Shown: in pieces, positions 1-8,848 of the stretch
How the letters are laid out: each line of letters opens with the position of its first letter
Numbering within the stretch: position 1 is the stretch's first letter
Assembly (NCBI RefSeq): GCF_020639365.1
Contig: NZ_JAINUL010000001.1
Location: 4,967,575-5,031,574 of the forward strand
DNA from: Streptomyces flavotricini
GTDB taxonomy: Bacteria > Actinomycetota > Actinomycetes > Streptomycetales > Streptomycetaceae
DNA length: 64,000 nucleotides
Reading direction: 5' to 3'
The notes under the pieces: generated by a model
Seen by the model: the letters and a program-made list of their open reading frames with translations, nothing else
What the model was told of the DNA's origin: nothing
Database searches by the model: none
Position numbers and translations under genes: made by a program

Positions 1-1597
1 CGTACCTGCGGGAATTCCGCGCGCTGCTGGCGCAGCACGGGCTGCGGGGGACCCCGTACGGCACTTCGGCGAGGGCTGCGTCCACGTACGGATCGACTTC
101 GACCTGGTGTCGACGGCGGGGATCGCCCGCTTCCGCGCCTTCTCCGCCGACCTGGCGGACCTGGTGGTCTCCCACGGCGGCTCCCTCTCCGGGGAGCACG
201 GGGACGGGCAGGCGCGGGCGGAGCTCCTGCCGAGGATGTACGGGCCGGAGGTCATCCGGCTCTTCGGCGCGTACAAGGACGTGTGGGACCCGGCGGGCGG
301 GATGAACCCCGGCATGCTGGTCCGCCCGGCCCGCCTGGACGAGAACCTCCGCTTCGAGGTGCTGCCGGCGACGCCGTTCGCGGGGGAGGTGGCCCGCTGC
401 GTGGGCGTGGCGAAATGCCGGTCCGCCGACGCGGCCGGTCCGCAGGTCATGTGCCCGTCGTACCGGGTCACGGGGGAGGAGCGGCACTCCACGCGCGGCC
501 GGGCGAGGCTGCTGCACGAGATGCTGGCCGGGGAGATCGTGACGGACGGCTGGCGCTCGCCGGAGGTGGCCGAGGCGCTGGACCTGTGCCTGGCCTGCAA
601 GGGCTGCATCGGCGACTGCCCGGTGGGGGTGGACATGGCTTCGTACAAGGCGGAGTTCCTGCACCGGCACTGGGCCGGTCGCATCCGTCCCCTGTCCCAC
701 TACACCCTGGGCGGCCTGCCCGTGTGGCTCCGCCTGATCGCCGCGCTGCGGCTGGCGCGCCCGGTGAACGCGGCCGCCCGCCGTCTCCCGGTCCCGGGCC
801 TGGCGAGGGAACGCCCCCTCCCCCCGCTGGCCGTCGAGCCCTTCACCCGCTGGTGGCGCGGGTCGGGCCGCCTCGATCCGGCCCGTCCGGCGCGAGAGGT
901 CACGCTCTGGCCCGACACCTTCACCGAGCACCTCTCCCCGCAGACCGGGCGGGCGGCCGTCACGGTCCTGCGCGCCGCAGGCCTCGCCGTGTCCCTCCCC
1001 CCGAAGGGTGTCTGCTGCGGCCTCACCTACGTCTCCACCGGCCGCCTCGACCGCGCCCGGTCGGTCCTGCGCCGCACCCTGGACGTCCTCGGCGAGGTAC
1101 GAGGGCCCGTGACGGTCCTCGAACCCAGCTGCGCCGCCGCCCTGCGCGGCGACCTCCCCGCCCTGCTCCCCGACGACCCGCGCGCGGAGCGCCTCGCCCG
1201 CGCCGTGCGGACCTTCGCCGAGACCCTGGAGGAGTACGCCCCGCACTGGCAGCCGCCCCGGCTGGACCGCCCCGTCGTCGGCCAGACCCACTGCCACCAG
1301 CACGCCGTCCTCGGCGACGCCGCCGACCGCAGGCTCCGCGAGCGCGCCGGCCTCGGCGGCGAGCTCAGCGGCGGCTGCTGCGGCCTCGCCGGGAACTTCG
1401 GCTTCGAGCCGGGCCACCACGAGGTGTCCGTGGCCTGCGCCGAGGAACAGCTGCTCCCCGCCCTGCGCGCGGTCCCGCCCGGGGCCGCGGTCCTGGCGGA
1501 CGGATTCTCCTGCCGCACCCAGATCACCCAGCTCGCCGGGCTCCCCCACGGGAACCGCGCCCGCCACCTCGCCGAGCTCCTGGCGGAGGCCCTGTAA
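1..1597 (+). CDS. FAD-linked oxidase fused to Fe-S/CCG oxidoreductase domain; 5'-truncated and frameshifted
   Basis: The gene enters from outside the window. What remains is the end of a GlcD-type FAD oxidase domain (HFGEGCVHVRIDF, then SGEHGDG near 190-206) followed by a GlpC-like ferredoxin and CCG module: a first Cys cluster ending MCPSY (about 390-460), CLACKGCIGDCP (about 585-620), and the CCG motifs GVCCG (about 1010) and GGCCG (about 1370). This order is known from D-lactate/2-hydroxyacid dehydrogenases that move electrons from FAD through two 4Fe-4S clusters; the substrate cannot be told. Bases 3-62 read YLREFRALLAQHG...TPYG in frame 3, but the continuation HFGEGC is in frame 2 from base 62, so one base (a C) seems to be missing. 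It is either a sequencing error or a young pseudogene. Confidence 0.8.
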   Translation, partial: VPAGIPRAAGAARAAGDPVRHFGEGCVHVRIDFDLVSTAGIARFRAFSADLADLVVSHGGSLSGEHGDGQARAELLPRMYGPEVIRLFGAYKDVWDPAGGMNPGMLVRPARLDENLRFEVLPATPFAGEVARCVGVAKCRSADAAGPQVMCPSYRVTGEERHSTRGRARLLHEMLAGEIVTDGWRSPEVAEALDLCLACKGCIGDCPVGVDMASYKAEFLHRHWAGRIRPLSHYTLGGLPVWLRLIAALRLARPVNAAARRLPVPGLARERPLPPLAVEPFTRWWRGSGRLDPARPAREVTLWPDTFTEHLSPQTGRAAVTVLRAAGLAVSLPPKGVCCGLTYVSTGRLDRARSVLRRTLDVLGEVRGPVTVLEPSCAAALRGDLPALLPDDPRAERLARAVRTFAETLEEYAPHWQPPRLDRPVVGQTHCHQHAVLGDAADRRLRERAGLGGELSGGCCGLAGNFGFEPGHHEVSVACAEEQLLPALRAVPPGAAVLADGFSCRTQITQLAGLPHGNRARHLAELLAEAL

Positions 1598-1632
1598 GCC
1601 AACACACGCCTCCGCGGCCCTTACGCACCCCT

Positions 1633-1638
1633 TAGTCT
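1633..1638 (+). promoter_or_regulatory. -10 box TAGTCT of a probable leaderless transcript
   Basis: TAGTCT ends 6 bases before the ATG of the EamA gene and there is no Shine-Dalgarno sequence between. Transcription would start at about the A of the ATG, giving a leaderless mRNA. No good -35 box is visible, so this is an inference from spacing. Confidence 0.4.
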
Positions 1639-1644
1639 GGATGA

Positions 1645-2598
1645 ATGCCCGCAACCTCTCCCAAGTCCGACCGCGCCGTCCCGGCGCCCGCGGAGCTCAC
1701 GACGGCCCCGGTACGCCCGACGGCCGCCGGTGTCGCCCCGTCCCGCTTCGGCCCCGTCGCACTGGTCATCGCCGCGGGCATCTCGGTGCAGTTCGGCGCC
1801 GCCCTCGCGGTCAAGATCATGCCGGGGGCCGGCGCCGCGGGCGTGGTCACGCTGCGGCTCGCGGCCGCCGCGCTGGTGCTGCTGGTCCTGTGCCGCCCGA
1901 AGGTCCGCGGGTACTCGCGCGCCGACTGGGGCACGGTCCTCGCCTTCGGCGTCGCCATGGCCGGGATGAACGGGCTCTTCTACCAGTCCATCGACCGCAT
2001 CCCGCTCGGCCCGGCCGTCACCCTCGAAGTCCTGGGCCCCCTCATCCTCTCGGTCGTCGTCTCGCGCCGCCTGGTCAGCCTGCTCTGGGCCGGCCTGGCC
2101 CTCGGCGGTGTCGTCCTGCTCGCCGGCCACGGCGGCGGCGAAGGCTTCGGCGGCCTCGACCTCCTCGGCGCCGCCTTCGCGCTCGGAGCGGGCGCGATGT
2201 GGGCGGCGTACATCGTGTTCAGCGCGCGTACGGGCCGCCGCTTCCCGCAGGCGGACGGGCTGGCCCTGGCCATGGCGGTGGCGGCGGTGCTCTCCTTCCC
2301 GCTGGGCGTGATCGAGGCCGGCCCGGCGCTCCTGGTGCCGAGCACGCTGGCCCTGGGCGTCGGGGTCGCCGTCCTGTCCTCCGTGCTGCCGTACACCCTG
2401 GAGCTGCTGGCGCTGCGCCGCGTCCCCGCCCCGACGTTCGCGATCCTGATGAGCCTGGAACCGGCCATCGCGGCCACGGCCGGGTTCCTGCTCCTGAACC
2501 AGGCGATGTCGGAGATCGACGCGCTGGCGATCGCACTGGTCATCGCGGCGAGCATGGGCGCGGTCCGCTCCCAGACCCGCAAGACGCCCGCCGCCTGA
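1645..2598 (+). CDS. EamA/DMT-family inner-membrane exporter (RhtA-like)
   Basis: This 317-residue protein has the length and alternating hydrophobic segments of the ten-helix drug/metabolite transporter superfamily, built from two EamA repeats. The second repeat is preceded by GAMWAAYIVFSARTGRRF and contains the conserved stretch APTFAILMSLEPAIAA. Members such as RhtA export amino acids or other small metabolites by proton exchange; no substrate can be read here. The start at 1645 was chosen because a -10-like TAGTCT sits just upstream; an ATG at 1641 is in another frame. The gene converges with the hydrolase at 2688 across a strong hairpin. Confidence 0.85.
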   Translation: MPATSPKSDRAVPAPAELTTAPVRPTAAGVAPSRFGPVALVIAAGISVQFGAALAVKIMPGAGAAGVVTLRLAAAALVLLVLCRPKVRGYSRADWGTVLAFGVAMAGMNGLFYQSIDRIPLGPAVTLEVLGPLILSVVVSRRLVSLLWAGLALGGVVLLAGHGGGEGFGGLDLLGAAFALGAGAMWAAYIVFSARTGRRFPQADGLALAMAVAAVLSFPLGVIEAGPALLVPSTLALGVGVAVLSSVLPYTLELLALRRVPAPTFAILMSLEPAIAATAGFLLLNQAMSEIDALAIALVIAASMGAVRSQTRKTPAA

Positions 2599-2610
2599 AG
2601 CCGGGCGCCC

Positions 2611-2661
2611 GGACGCGCCCGCTCCGCCGGGCGCGGGGGGCTCGGCGGAGCGGGGGCGTCC
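2611..2661. terminator. Bidirectional terminator hairpin
   Basis: Arms 2611-2629 and 2643-2661 pair over 19 positions with one mismatch around a 13-base loop. It lies between the convergent EamA and hydrolase genes and would stop transcription from both sides. Confidence 0.75.
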
Positions 2662-2687
2662 GCGGTCGAGGCCGCAGGCGGCGGTGT

Positions 2688-4301
2688 TCAGCCCAGGGGT
2701 AGGTCCAGGTAGGACGGCGTGGCCTCCGGGGAGGTGAAGGCCAGCGTCGAGCGCGGCAGGTTGGCGTCCCCGTAGAACGGGTCGCGGGCGTCGATCACCA
2801 GCATCAGCCGGTGCCCGCGCGGGACGTCGTACGCCGTCGCCTGGAGCTCGAGGTCGGCGCTGACCAGGCTGTCGGGCGGGGAGTCGAGGTCCGTGTACGG
2901 GGCGTGCGTGACGATGTGCCCCGTCCCGTCGGGCGCCACCGCGAGCAGGTACGCGACGAACGACGAGTCCGGGTTCGCGGCCCGGTACGTGACGCGCAGC
3001 CTCGGCGTGCCGCGCAGCCGGGTGGTCTCCGCCTCCGGGTCCGCCGTCCAGACGGCGGCGACGGTGCGGTCGATGTCGTCGGTCCGGTACGCCTTGGGAC
3101 GGCCCGCGATCTCGTCGTACCCGGAGCGGACGATCTCGTCGGCGACGGTCGCCGGGGTGTCCACCCCGCACAGCACGCCCGCGCTCCATCCGGCCTCGGG
3201 CCGCTCGGTGAGCTCCCCGCCGCTCGCCAGGTGCAACCGGCGCACCTGTTCGGTGACGGATTCCCAGGTGGGGCGGGGTTCCAGGGTCTGGCCCCACATG
3301 ACCTCGCTGAGGATCCGGCCCTCGTCGGCGATGCCGTTGTCGATCTCCCTGAGGTGGTGGTCGAACCAGCGGTGGGCGTTCGTCCAGATCCGGTTGGGCA
3401 GGCCGATCATGCCCGTCATCTCGGGGCCGGAGTGGTCGCCGATGGAGAGGTCGAGGCGTTTGGGGCCGGTCAGCTCGTTGAAGAGCTTCAGCGTCTGGTT
3501 GCCGGGGAAGAGCGTCTCGTGCCAGGCGTGCGAGAAGTAGACGGGAACCTGGCGCCGGTTGAGCTCCTTGATGTGGGTGAACGGCGAGCGCTGCTCCGCC
3601 CAGCGCAGGGTGCCCTGGATGTCGCGGCCCGCGAGGACGTTCTCGAACACGCTCTGCGTCTGCGGGCTCAGCCGCGCCTTCGAAGCGGCCTTGAGCAGCG
3701 CCTGGACGGCCGCCACGTGCCGGGTCCGGTTCTCGTAGAAGGCCTCGCCGAGGTCGCCCCAGGTGCTGAGCGCGACCACCGCGTCGACGCGCGTGTCGTG
3801 CGCGGCCACGAGCTGGCTGATCCCGGAGCCGTACGAGTCGCCCAGGAATCCGATCTTCGTGACCGGGCCGGCGGTGCGCTCGATGAGGTGGTCCAGGGCG
3901 CGGCTGCCGTCGGCGACGTCGAGCGGGCCGGCCACGTCGACCTGGCCTTCGGAGCCGGCGAATCCGCGGGTGCTGTAGGCGAGCACGTTGTAGCCGCGCG
4001 CGGCGAACACGCTGGCCTGGACGGCGTACGGGAGCCAGCCGTGGTTCGTCCACGGCGAGGGCATCACGATCACGGGTCGCGGCCGGCCCCCGTTGTGCCG
4101 CCACAGCGCGGCGTCGAGCAGGTCCCCGTCGGAGCCGGCGACCTTGACCCGGCTGAAGACGGCGACGGACCGGGCGTCGGCGACCTCCGCGGCGCGGGCG
4201 GGGGCGAGGCCGGTGACGTCGCCGGTCTCGAGGGCGGCGACGAACGCGGTGAGGGTGGTCGCGTCGAGTTCGGGATAGAGCGAGAAAGCGGCTGAGATCA
4301 C
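2688..4301 (-). CDS. CocE/NonD-family (X-Pro dipeptidyl-peptidase S15-like) hydrolase
   Basis: The 537-residue protein has an alpha/beta hydrolase core with the nucleophile elbow GDSYGSG (about residues 150-156), the distal GDHSGPEM carrying the probable catalytic His, and a C-terminal jelly-roll domain (about 370-537) of the PepX_C type. Related enzymes are X-Pro dipeptidyl peptidases, glutaryl-7-ACA acylases and cocaine esterase, so an acyl ester or peptide bond is cleaved; the substrate is unknown. No signal peptide is seen, so it is probably cytoplasmic. GTG at 4301 is preceded by GAAGAGG about 10 bases upstream. The gene stands alone, transcribed away from the carboxylase operon. Confidence 0.8.
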   Translation of the reverse strand: MISAAFSLYPELDATTLTAFVAALETGDVTGLAPARAAEVADARSVAVFSRVKVAGSDGDLLDAALWRHNGGRPRPVIVMPSPWTNHGWLPYAVQASVFAARGYNVLAYSTRGFAGSEGQVDVAGPLDVADGSRALDHLIERTAGPVTKIGFLGDSYGSGISQLVAAHDTRVDAVVALSTWGDLGEAFYENRTRHVAAVQALLKAASKARLSPQTQSVFENVLAGRDIQGTLRWAEQRSPFTHIKELNRRQVPVYFSHAWHETLFPGNQTLKLFNELTGPKRLDLSIGDHSGPEMTGMIGLPNRIWTNAHRWFDHHLREIDNGIADEGRILSEVMWGQTLEPRPTWESVTEQVRRLHLASGGELTERPEAGWSAGVLCGVDTPATVADEIVRSGYDEIAGRPKAYRTDDIDRTVAAVWTADPEAETTRLRGTPRLRVTYRAANPDSSFVAYLLAVAPDGTGHIVTHAPYTDLDSPPDSLVSADLELQATAYDVPRGHRLMLVIDARDPFYGDANLPRSTLAFTSPEATPSYLDLPLG

Positions 4302-4317
4302 GTCGGTTCATCCTCTT

Positions 4318-4392
4318 CGTCGAGTGACGTTCTGCGTCGGGTGACGTTCGGCGAGTGACTTCTTCGAGTGGCTTCTTCGCGAGTGCCTTCGG
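4318..4392. repeat. Imperfect short tandem repeat, unit near CGAGTGACnTTC
   Basis: Five degenerate units of 13-17 bases (cgagtgacgttctg, cgggtgacgttcgg, cgagtgacttctt, cgagtggcttcttcg, cgagtgccttcggcg) follow each other directly upstream of the hydrolase start. Repeated half-sites in a promoter may bind a regulator, or the array may be a slippage product. Confidence 0.5.
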
Positions 4393-4606
4393 CGCGGGGG
4401 GACTTCGCGGGGGACGAAGCGTTCAGTATCGGGGCGGCACCGGCGGGCTTCCGCCGCTTTCCGGCGTACGGCCTGAATCGTCCCCTCCGGGCCCGCGGCA
4501 GCCGGCCCGCCGACCAGGACGGGGCCGGCGTCGAACACCAAATCGCCGTCCACCCGGGCCGGTTGGCGGCGCTGGCGCGAAGGGAACGCCCGCCGGGCAA
4601 ATCATG

Positions 4607-4618
4607 CAAGCGTGCTTG
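4607..4618. promoter_or_regulatory. Candidate TetR operator CAAGC-GT-GCTTG
   Basis: This is an inverted repeat with 5-base arms and a 2-base centre, 54 bases before the first gene of the carboxylase operon, whose last gene encodes a TetR regulator. Autoregulation by that TetR is the natural reading, but it is inferred from position only. Confidence 0.45.
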
Positions 4619-4672
4619 ATTGTTTTGTGCGGGGCTGCCAGTCTTCCCCTCACGCCGAAAGGGGAGCCCGCC

Positions 4673-5473
4673 GTGCTCGATCCGTCAGCTGTCGCCGTCT
4701 TCGCCGATCTGCGCGAGGAAGGCCTCGCGCTCGAAACCCTGGTACGGGACCTGCCCGACGCCGGCTGGGCCGGGCCGACCCCCGCCAGCGGCTGGACCGT
4801 CGCCCACCAGATCGCCCACCTGCACTGGACCGACCGGGCCGCGCTGGTCTCGCTCACCGACCCCGAGGGCTTCGCCGCCCTGGTCGAGGAGGCGGTCAAG
4901 GCCCCCGAATCCTTCGTGGACGAGGGCGCGGAGGAGGGCGCCGCGCTGCCGCCCGCCGAACTGCTGGCCCGCTGGCGGGCCGGGCGCGGCGCCCTCGACG
5001 AGGCGCTCGCCGCGGCCTCGCCCGATGCCCGCTTCCCCTGGTACGGACCGCCGATGAAGGCCGCCTCCATGGCCAGCGCCCGCCTGATGGAGACCTGGGC
5101 GCACGGCCAGGACGTGGCCGACGCCCTCGGCGTACGCCGCACCCCGACCGCGCGGCTGCGGCACGTGGCCCGGATCGGCGTACGGGCCCGCGACTACGCG
5201 TTCGCGGTACGGGGACTGCCCGCGCCCGCCGCGGAGTTCAGGGTGGAACTCGTACCGCCGGACGGCGGGGAGCCCTGGACCTACGGGCCGCCGGACGCGG
5301 CGGACCGGATCACCGGCCCGGCGCTCGACTTCTGCCTGCTGGTGACCCAGCGGGCCCACCGCGCCGACCTCGCCCTCACCGTGACCGGCCCCGACGCGGA
5401 CCGCTGGCTGGACATCGCCCAGGCCTTCGCGGGCCCGGCGGGACCCGGCCGCGCACCGGGGGCGGCTCGATGA
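4673..5473 (+). CDS. TIGR03084-type DinB/maleylpyruvate isomerase-like protein
   Basis: From GTG 4673 the protein has 266 residues. The N-terminal part (LALETLVRDLPDAGW, then SGWTVAHQIAHLHWTD) is the DinB/MDMPI-like helical bundle with metal-binding histidines, and the pattern matches the TIGR03084 family found beside AtuA-like proteins and acyl-CoA carboxylases in actinobacteria. Its reaction is unknown; a metal-dependent thiol or isomerase step is possible by analogy to mycothiol-dependent MDMPI. The start was chosen over upstream in-frame codons because AAAGGGGAG lies 7 bases before it and coding character begins there. The stop overlaps the next ATG as ATGA, so it is the first gene of the operon. 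Confidence 0.75.
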   Translation: MLDPSAVAVFADLREEGLALETLVRDLPDAGWAGPTPASGWTVAHQIAHLHWTDRAALVSLTDPEGFAALVEEAVKAPESFVDEGAEEGAALPPAELLARWRAGRGALDEALAAASPDARFPWYGPPMKAASMASARLMETWAHGQDVADALGVRRTPTARLRHVARIGVRARDYAFAVRGLPAPAAEFRVELVPPDGGEPWTYGPPDAADRITGPALDFCLLVTQRAHRADLALTVTGPDADRWLDIAQAFAGPAGPGRAPGAAR

Positions 5474-7245
5474 GCGGCGGCCGGCGGCCGATGCGCATCG
5501 GCAACGCCTCGGGGTTCTACGGGGACCGCTTCAGCGCGTTCGAGGAGATGCTGACCGGGGGGCCGCTGGACGTGCTGACCGGCGACTACCTCGCCGAGCT
5601 GACCATGCTGATCCTGGGACGGGACCGGCTGAAGTCCCCGGACCTCGGCTACGCCAAGACCTTCCTGCGGCAGCTGGAGGAGGGCCTCGGGCTCGCGCGG
5701 GAGCGGGGTGTGCGGATCGTCGCCAACGCGGGCGGCCTGAACCCGGCGGGACTGGCCGACGCGGTCCGCGCGCTCGCCGCCAAGGCCGGGATCCCGGTGT
5801 CGGTCGCCCACGTCGAGGGCGACGACCTGATGCCGTTCGCGGAAGGCGCGCTGACCGCGAACGCCTACCTCGGCGGCGCCGGCATCACGGCGTGCCTGCG
5901 GGCGGGCGCGGACGTGGTCGTGACGGGCCGGGTCACCGACGCGGCACTGGTCAGCGGTGCGGCGGCCTGGTGGTTCGACTGGGCGCCGGACGACCACGAC
6001 CGGCTGGCGGGGGCGGTGGTGGCGGGCCACGTCCTGGAGTGCGGAACCCAGGCCACCGGCGGCAACTACTCCTTCTTCACGGCGCACGACGTCCGCCGCC
6101 CCGGATTCCCGCTGGCGGAGATCGCGGAGGACGGCTCGTCGGTGATCACCAAGCACCCGGGCACGGGCGGGGTCGTCTCGGTGGGCACGGTGACGGCCCA
6201 ACTCCTGTACGAGACCCAGGGCCCCCGCTACCTGGGCCCGGACGTCACGGCCCGGCTGGACACGGCCCGCCTGGCGCAGACGGACGCGGACCGGGTGTCG
6301 ATCTCCGGAGTCGTGGGGGAGGCCCCGCCCGCCACCCTCAAGGTGGGGGTGACCCGCATCGGGGGCTGGCGCAACGAGGTGGTCTTCGTCCTGACGGGCC
6401 TGGACATCGAGGAGAAGGCGGCGCTGGTCCGGACGCAGCTGGCGGGGGCGCTGGCCCAAGTGGCCACGGCGGACTGGACGCTGGCCCGCACGGACCACGA
6501 GGACGCGGAGACGGAGGAGACGGCCAGCGCGCTGCTCCGCCTGGTGGTGCGCGACCCGTCGCCGGACCGGGTGGGCCGTGCCCTCACGTCGGAGGCCATC
6601 GAACTGGCCCTGGCCAGCTACCCGGGCTTCCACGTGACCTCCCCGCCGGGCCCGGCCCAGCCGTACGGCGTCTTCACGTCCTCGACCGTCCCGGCGACGG
6701 CGGTCCCCCACGTGGCGGTCCTGCCCAACGGCACCCGCCAGCCGGTCCCCGCGGTCTCGCCGGCCCCGCCGGCGTCCGAGGCGCGGGGGTCCGGGGACGC
6801 CGCCCCCGCCGGGTCCGGGGCGGAGCCCACGGATCCGGGCAGGGGCGGGGCGGGGGAGAGCCCCGCGGGGCAGCCCACCCGCCGAGTCCCCCTCGGCACG
6901 CTGATCGGCGCGAGGAGCGGGGACAAGGGCGGCGACGCCAACATCGGGGTGTGGGTCGAGCGGGACGATGCCTGGGAGTGGCTCCACGCCACCCTGACCG
7001 CGGAGGCCCTTCAGACCCTGCTCCCCGAGACCGCGGGCCTCCGCGTCACCCGCCACACCCTTCCCAACCTCCGCGCGCTCAACTTCACCATCGCGGGGAT
7101 CCTCGGCGACGGCGTGGCCTCCGCCCACCGCTTCGACCCCCAGGCCAAGGCCCTCGGCGAGTGGCTGCGCGCCCGGCACACGGACATTCCCGCCCACCTC
7201 CTGCCGACACACCTCCCGCTCACCCCGGAGGGGACCGCCCCATGA
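5470..7245 (+). CDS. AtuA-like acyclic terpene utilization family protein (DUF1446 plus C-terminal domain)
   Basis: This 591-residue protein has an N-terminal DUF1446/AtuA domain (RIGNASGFYGDRFSAFEEML; GGAGITACLRAGADVVVTGR near residue 145; GTGGVVSVGTV) of about 450 residues, a Pro/Ala/Gly-rich linker (about 425-470), and a ferredoxin-fold C-terminal domain (LIGARSGDKGGDANIGVW). In Pseudomonas AtuA is encoded with geranyl-CoA carboxylase genes and is needed for citronellol/geraniol catabolism, though its reaction is not settled. It overlaps both neighbours by 4 bases (ATGA), so it is translated together with the carboxylase subunits. The flexible linker is longer than the fold needs. Confidence 0.85.
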   Translation: MSGGRRPMRIGNASGFYGDRFSAFEEMLTGGPLDVLTGDYLAELTMLILGRDRLKSPDLGYAKTFLRQLEEGLGLARERGVRIVANAGGLNPAGLADAVRALAAKAGIPVSVAHVEGDDLMPFAEGALTANAYLGGAGITACLRAGADVVVTGRVTDAALVSGAAAWWFDWAPDDHDRLAGAVVAGHVLECGTQATGGNYSFFTAHDVRRPGFPLAEIAEDGSSVITKHPGTGGVVSVGTVTAQLLYETQGPRYLGPDVTARLDTARLAQTDADRVSISGVVGEAPPATLKVGVTRIGGWRNEVVFVLTGLDIEEKAALVRTQLAGALAQVATADWTLARTDHEDAETEETASALLRLVVRDPSPDRVGRALTSEAIELALASYPGFHVTSPPGPAQPYGVFTSSTVPATAVPHVAVLPNGTRQPVPAVSPAPPASEARGSGDAAPAGSGAEPTDPGRGGAGESPAGQPTRRVPLGTLIGARSGDKGGDANIGVWVERDDAWEWLHATLTAEALQTLLPETAGLRVTRHTLPNLRALNFTIAGILGDGVASAHRFDPQAKALGEWLRARHTDIPAHLLPTHLPLTPEGTAP

Positions 7246-8840
7246 CCCGCCTCACCACCGCCGTCGACCCCCACGACCCCGACTACCTCGCCCACCACGC
7301 GGCCGCCACAGCCCGCCTCGCCGAGCTGGACGCCGAGCACGCCAAGGCCCTCCTCGGCGGCGGAGAGAAGTACACGGCCCGCCACAAGGGCCGCGGCAAA
7401 CTCCTCGCCCGCGAGCGCATCGAGCTGCTCCTCGATCCGGACACCCCGTTCCTGGAGCTGTCCCCGCTGGCCGCCTGGGGCAGCGACCACCCCGTCGGCG
7501 CCTCCATGGTCACCGGCATCGGCACGGTCGAGGGCGTCGAGTGCCTGGTCACCGCCAACGACCCCACCGTCCGCGGCGGCGCCTCCAACCCCTGGACCCT
7601 CAAGAAGGCCCTGCGGGCCAACGAGATCGCCCGGCAGAACCGCCTGCCCTGCATCAGCCTCGTCGAGTCCGGCGGCGCGGATCTCCCCTCCCAGAAGGAG
7701 ATCTTCATCCCGGGCGGCGCGATCTTCCGCGACCTGACCCGGCTCTCGGCCGCCGGCATCCCCACCGTCGCCGTCGTCTTCGGCAACTCCACCGCCGGAG
7801 GCGCGTACATCCCGGGGATGTCCGACCACACCATCATGATCAAAGACCGTTCCAAGGTGTTCCTCGGCGGTCCGCCGCTCGTCAAGATGGCCACCGGCGA
7901 GGAGAGCGACGACGAGTCCCTCGGCGGGGCCGACATGCACGCCCGCACCTCCGGGCTCGCCGACTACTACGCCCTCGACGAGCACGACGCCATCCGCCAG
8001 GCCCGCCGCGTCGTGGCCCGCTTGAACCACCGCAAGCCGCACCCCGATCCGCAGCCCGCCGAAGAGCCGAAGTACGACCCGGAGGAACTCCTCGGCATCG
8101 TCCCCGCGGACCTCAAGACCCCCTTCGACCCCCGCGAGGTCATCGCCCGCATCGTCGACGGCTCCGACTTCGACGAGTTCAAGCCCCTGTACGGCACCAG
8201 CCTGGTCACCGGCTGGGCCACCCTGCACGGCTACCCCGTCGGCATCCTCGCCAACGCCCAGGGCGTGCTGTTCAGCGCCGAGTCGCAGAAGGCGGCCCAG
8301 TTCATCCAGCTCGCCAACCAGCGCGACATCCCGCTGCTCTTCCTCCACAACACCACCGGATACATGGTCGGCAAGGAGTACGAGCAGGGCGGCATCATCA
8401 AGCACGGCTCGATGATGATCAACGCGGTCTCCAACTCCCGCGTCCCCCACCTCTCCGTCCTCATCGGCGCCAGCTACGGAGCCGGCCACTACGGCATGTG
8501 CGGCCGCGCCTACGAGCCCCGCTTCCTGTTCGCCTGGCCCAGCGCCAAATCCGCCGTCATGGGCCCGGCCCAGCTCGCCGGAGTGCTCTCCATCGTGGCC
8601 CGGCAGTCCGCCGCGGCGAAGGGGCAGCCGTACGACGAGGAGGCCGACGCCGGGATGCGCGCCTTCGTGGAGGCGCAGATCGAGACCGAGTCCCTGCCGA
8701 TGTTCCTGTCCGGGCGGCTGTACGACGACGGGGTCATCGACCCGCGCGACACCCGTACCGTCCTCGGCCTGTGCCTGTCCGCCGTCCACAACGCCCCCGT
8801 CGAGGGCGCCCGCGGCGGCTTCGGCGTCTTCCGGATGTGA
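7242..8840 (+). CDS. Acyl-CoA carboxylase carboxyltransferase (beta) subunit
   Basis: The 532-residue product has the crotonase-like carboxyltransferase halves: N-terminal LVESGGADLPSQKEIF and GNSTAGGAYIPGMSD, and C-terminal LFLHNTTGYMVGKEYEQGGIIKHGSMM with GASYGAGHYGMCGRAYEPRF. It transfers CO2 from carboxybiotin to an acyl-CoA, and the GG/AG oxyanion loops are present. The lineage is that of methylcrotonyl- and geranyl-CoA carboxylases rather than propionyl-CoA carboxylase, judged from the QGGIIKHG stretch and from the neighbours. Its ATG overlaps the AtuA stop and it is followed 8 bases later by the biotin carboxylase, its obligate partner. Confidence 0.9.
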   Translation: MTRLTTAVDPHDPDYLAHHAAATARLAELDAEHAKALLGGGEKYTARHKGRGKLLARERIELLLDPDTPFLELSPLAAWGSDHPVGASMVTGIGTVEGVECLVTANDPTVRGGASNPWTLKKALRANEIARQNRLPCISLVESGGADLPSQKEIFIPGGAIFRDLTRLSAAGIPTVAVVFGNSTAGGAYIPGMSDHTIMIKDRSKVFLGGPPLVKMATGEESDDESLGGADMHARTSGLADYYALDEHDAIRQARRVVARLNHRKPHPDPQPAEEPKYDPEELLGIVPADLKTPFDPREVIARIVDGSDFDEFKPLYGTSLVTGWATLHGYPVGILANAQGVLFSAESQKAAQFIQLANQRDIPLLFLHNTTGYMVGKEYEQGGIIKHGSMMINAVSNSRVPHLSVLIGASYGAGHYGMCGRAYEPRFLFAWPSAKSAVMGPAQLAGVLSIVARQSAAAKGQPYDEEADAGMRAFVEAQIETESLPMFLSGRLYDDGVIDPRDTRTVLGLCLSAVHNAPVEGARGGFGVFRM

Positions 8841-8848
8841 GCCCGCAC

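Larger units (their letters stand above)
4302..4672. other. Divergent intergenic region before the carboxylase operon
   Basis: This 371-base gap separates the leftward hydrolase from the rightward carboxylase operon. It holds a short imperfect tandem repeat beside the hydrolase start, a CAAGC-GT-GCTTG inverted repeat at 4607-4618, and the ribosome binding site of the next gene. An 81-codon leftward reading frame (4553 to 4308) starts MDGDLVFDAGPVLVGG, but it resembles nothing I know and is not annotated as a gene. Confidence 0.6.

Noticed and set aside
2811..4295. 494-codon + strand frame antisense to the CocE-type hydrolase
   Set aside because: Its translation is low-complexity Val/Arg/Gly/Asp, with no fold, while the opposite strand has full hydrolase motifs. 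Long antisense frames are usual in high-GC genes.
4308..4553. 81-codon leftward frame starting MDGDLVFDAGPVLVGG in the divergent promoter
   Set aside because: The beginning looks protein-like, but the rest is Arg/Ser-rich, it overlaps the tandem repeat and no ribosome binding site is seen. It could be a gene remnant; evidence is too thin.
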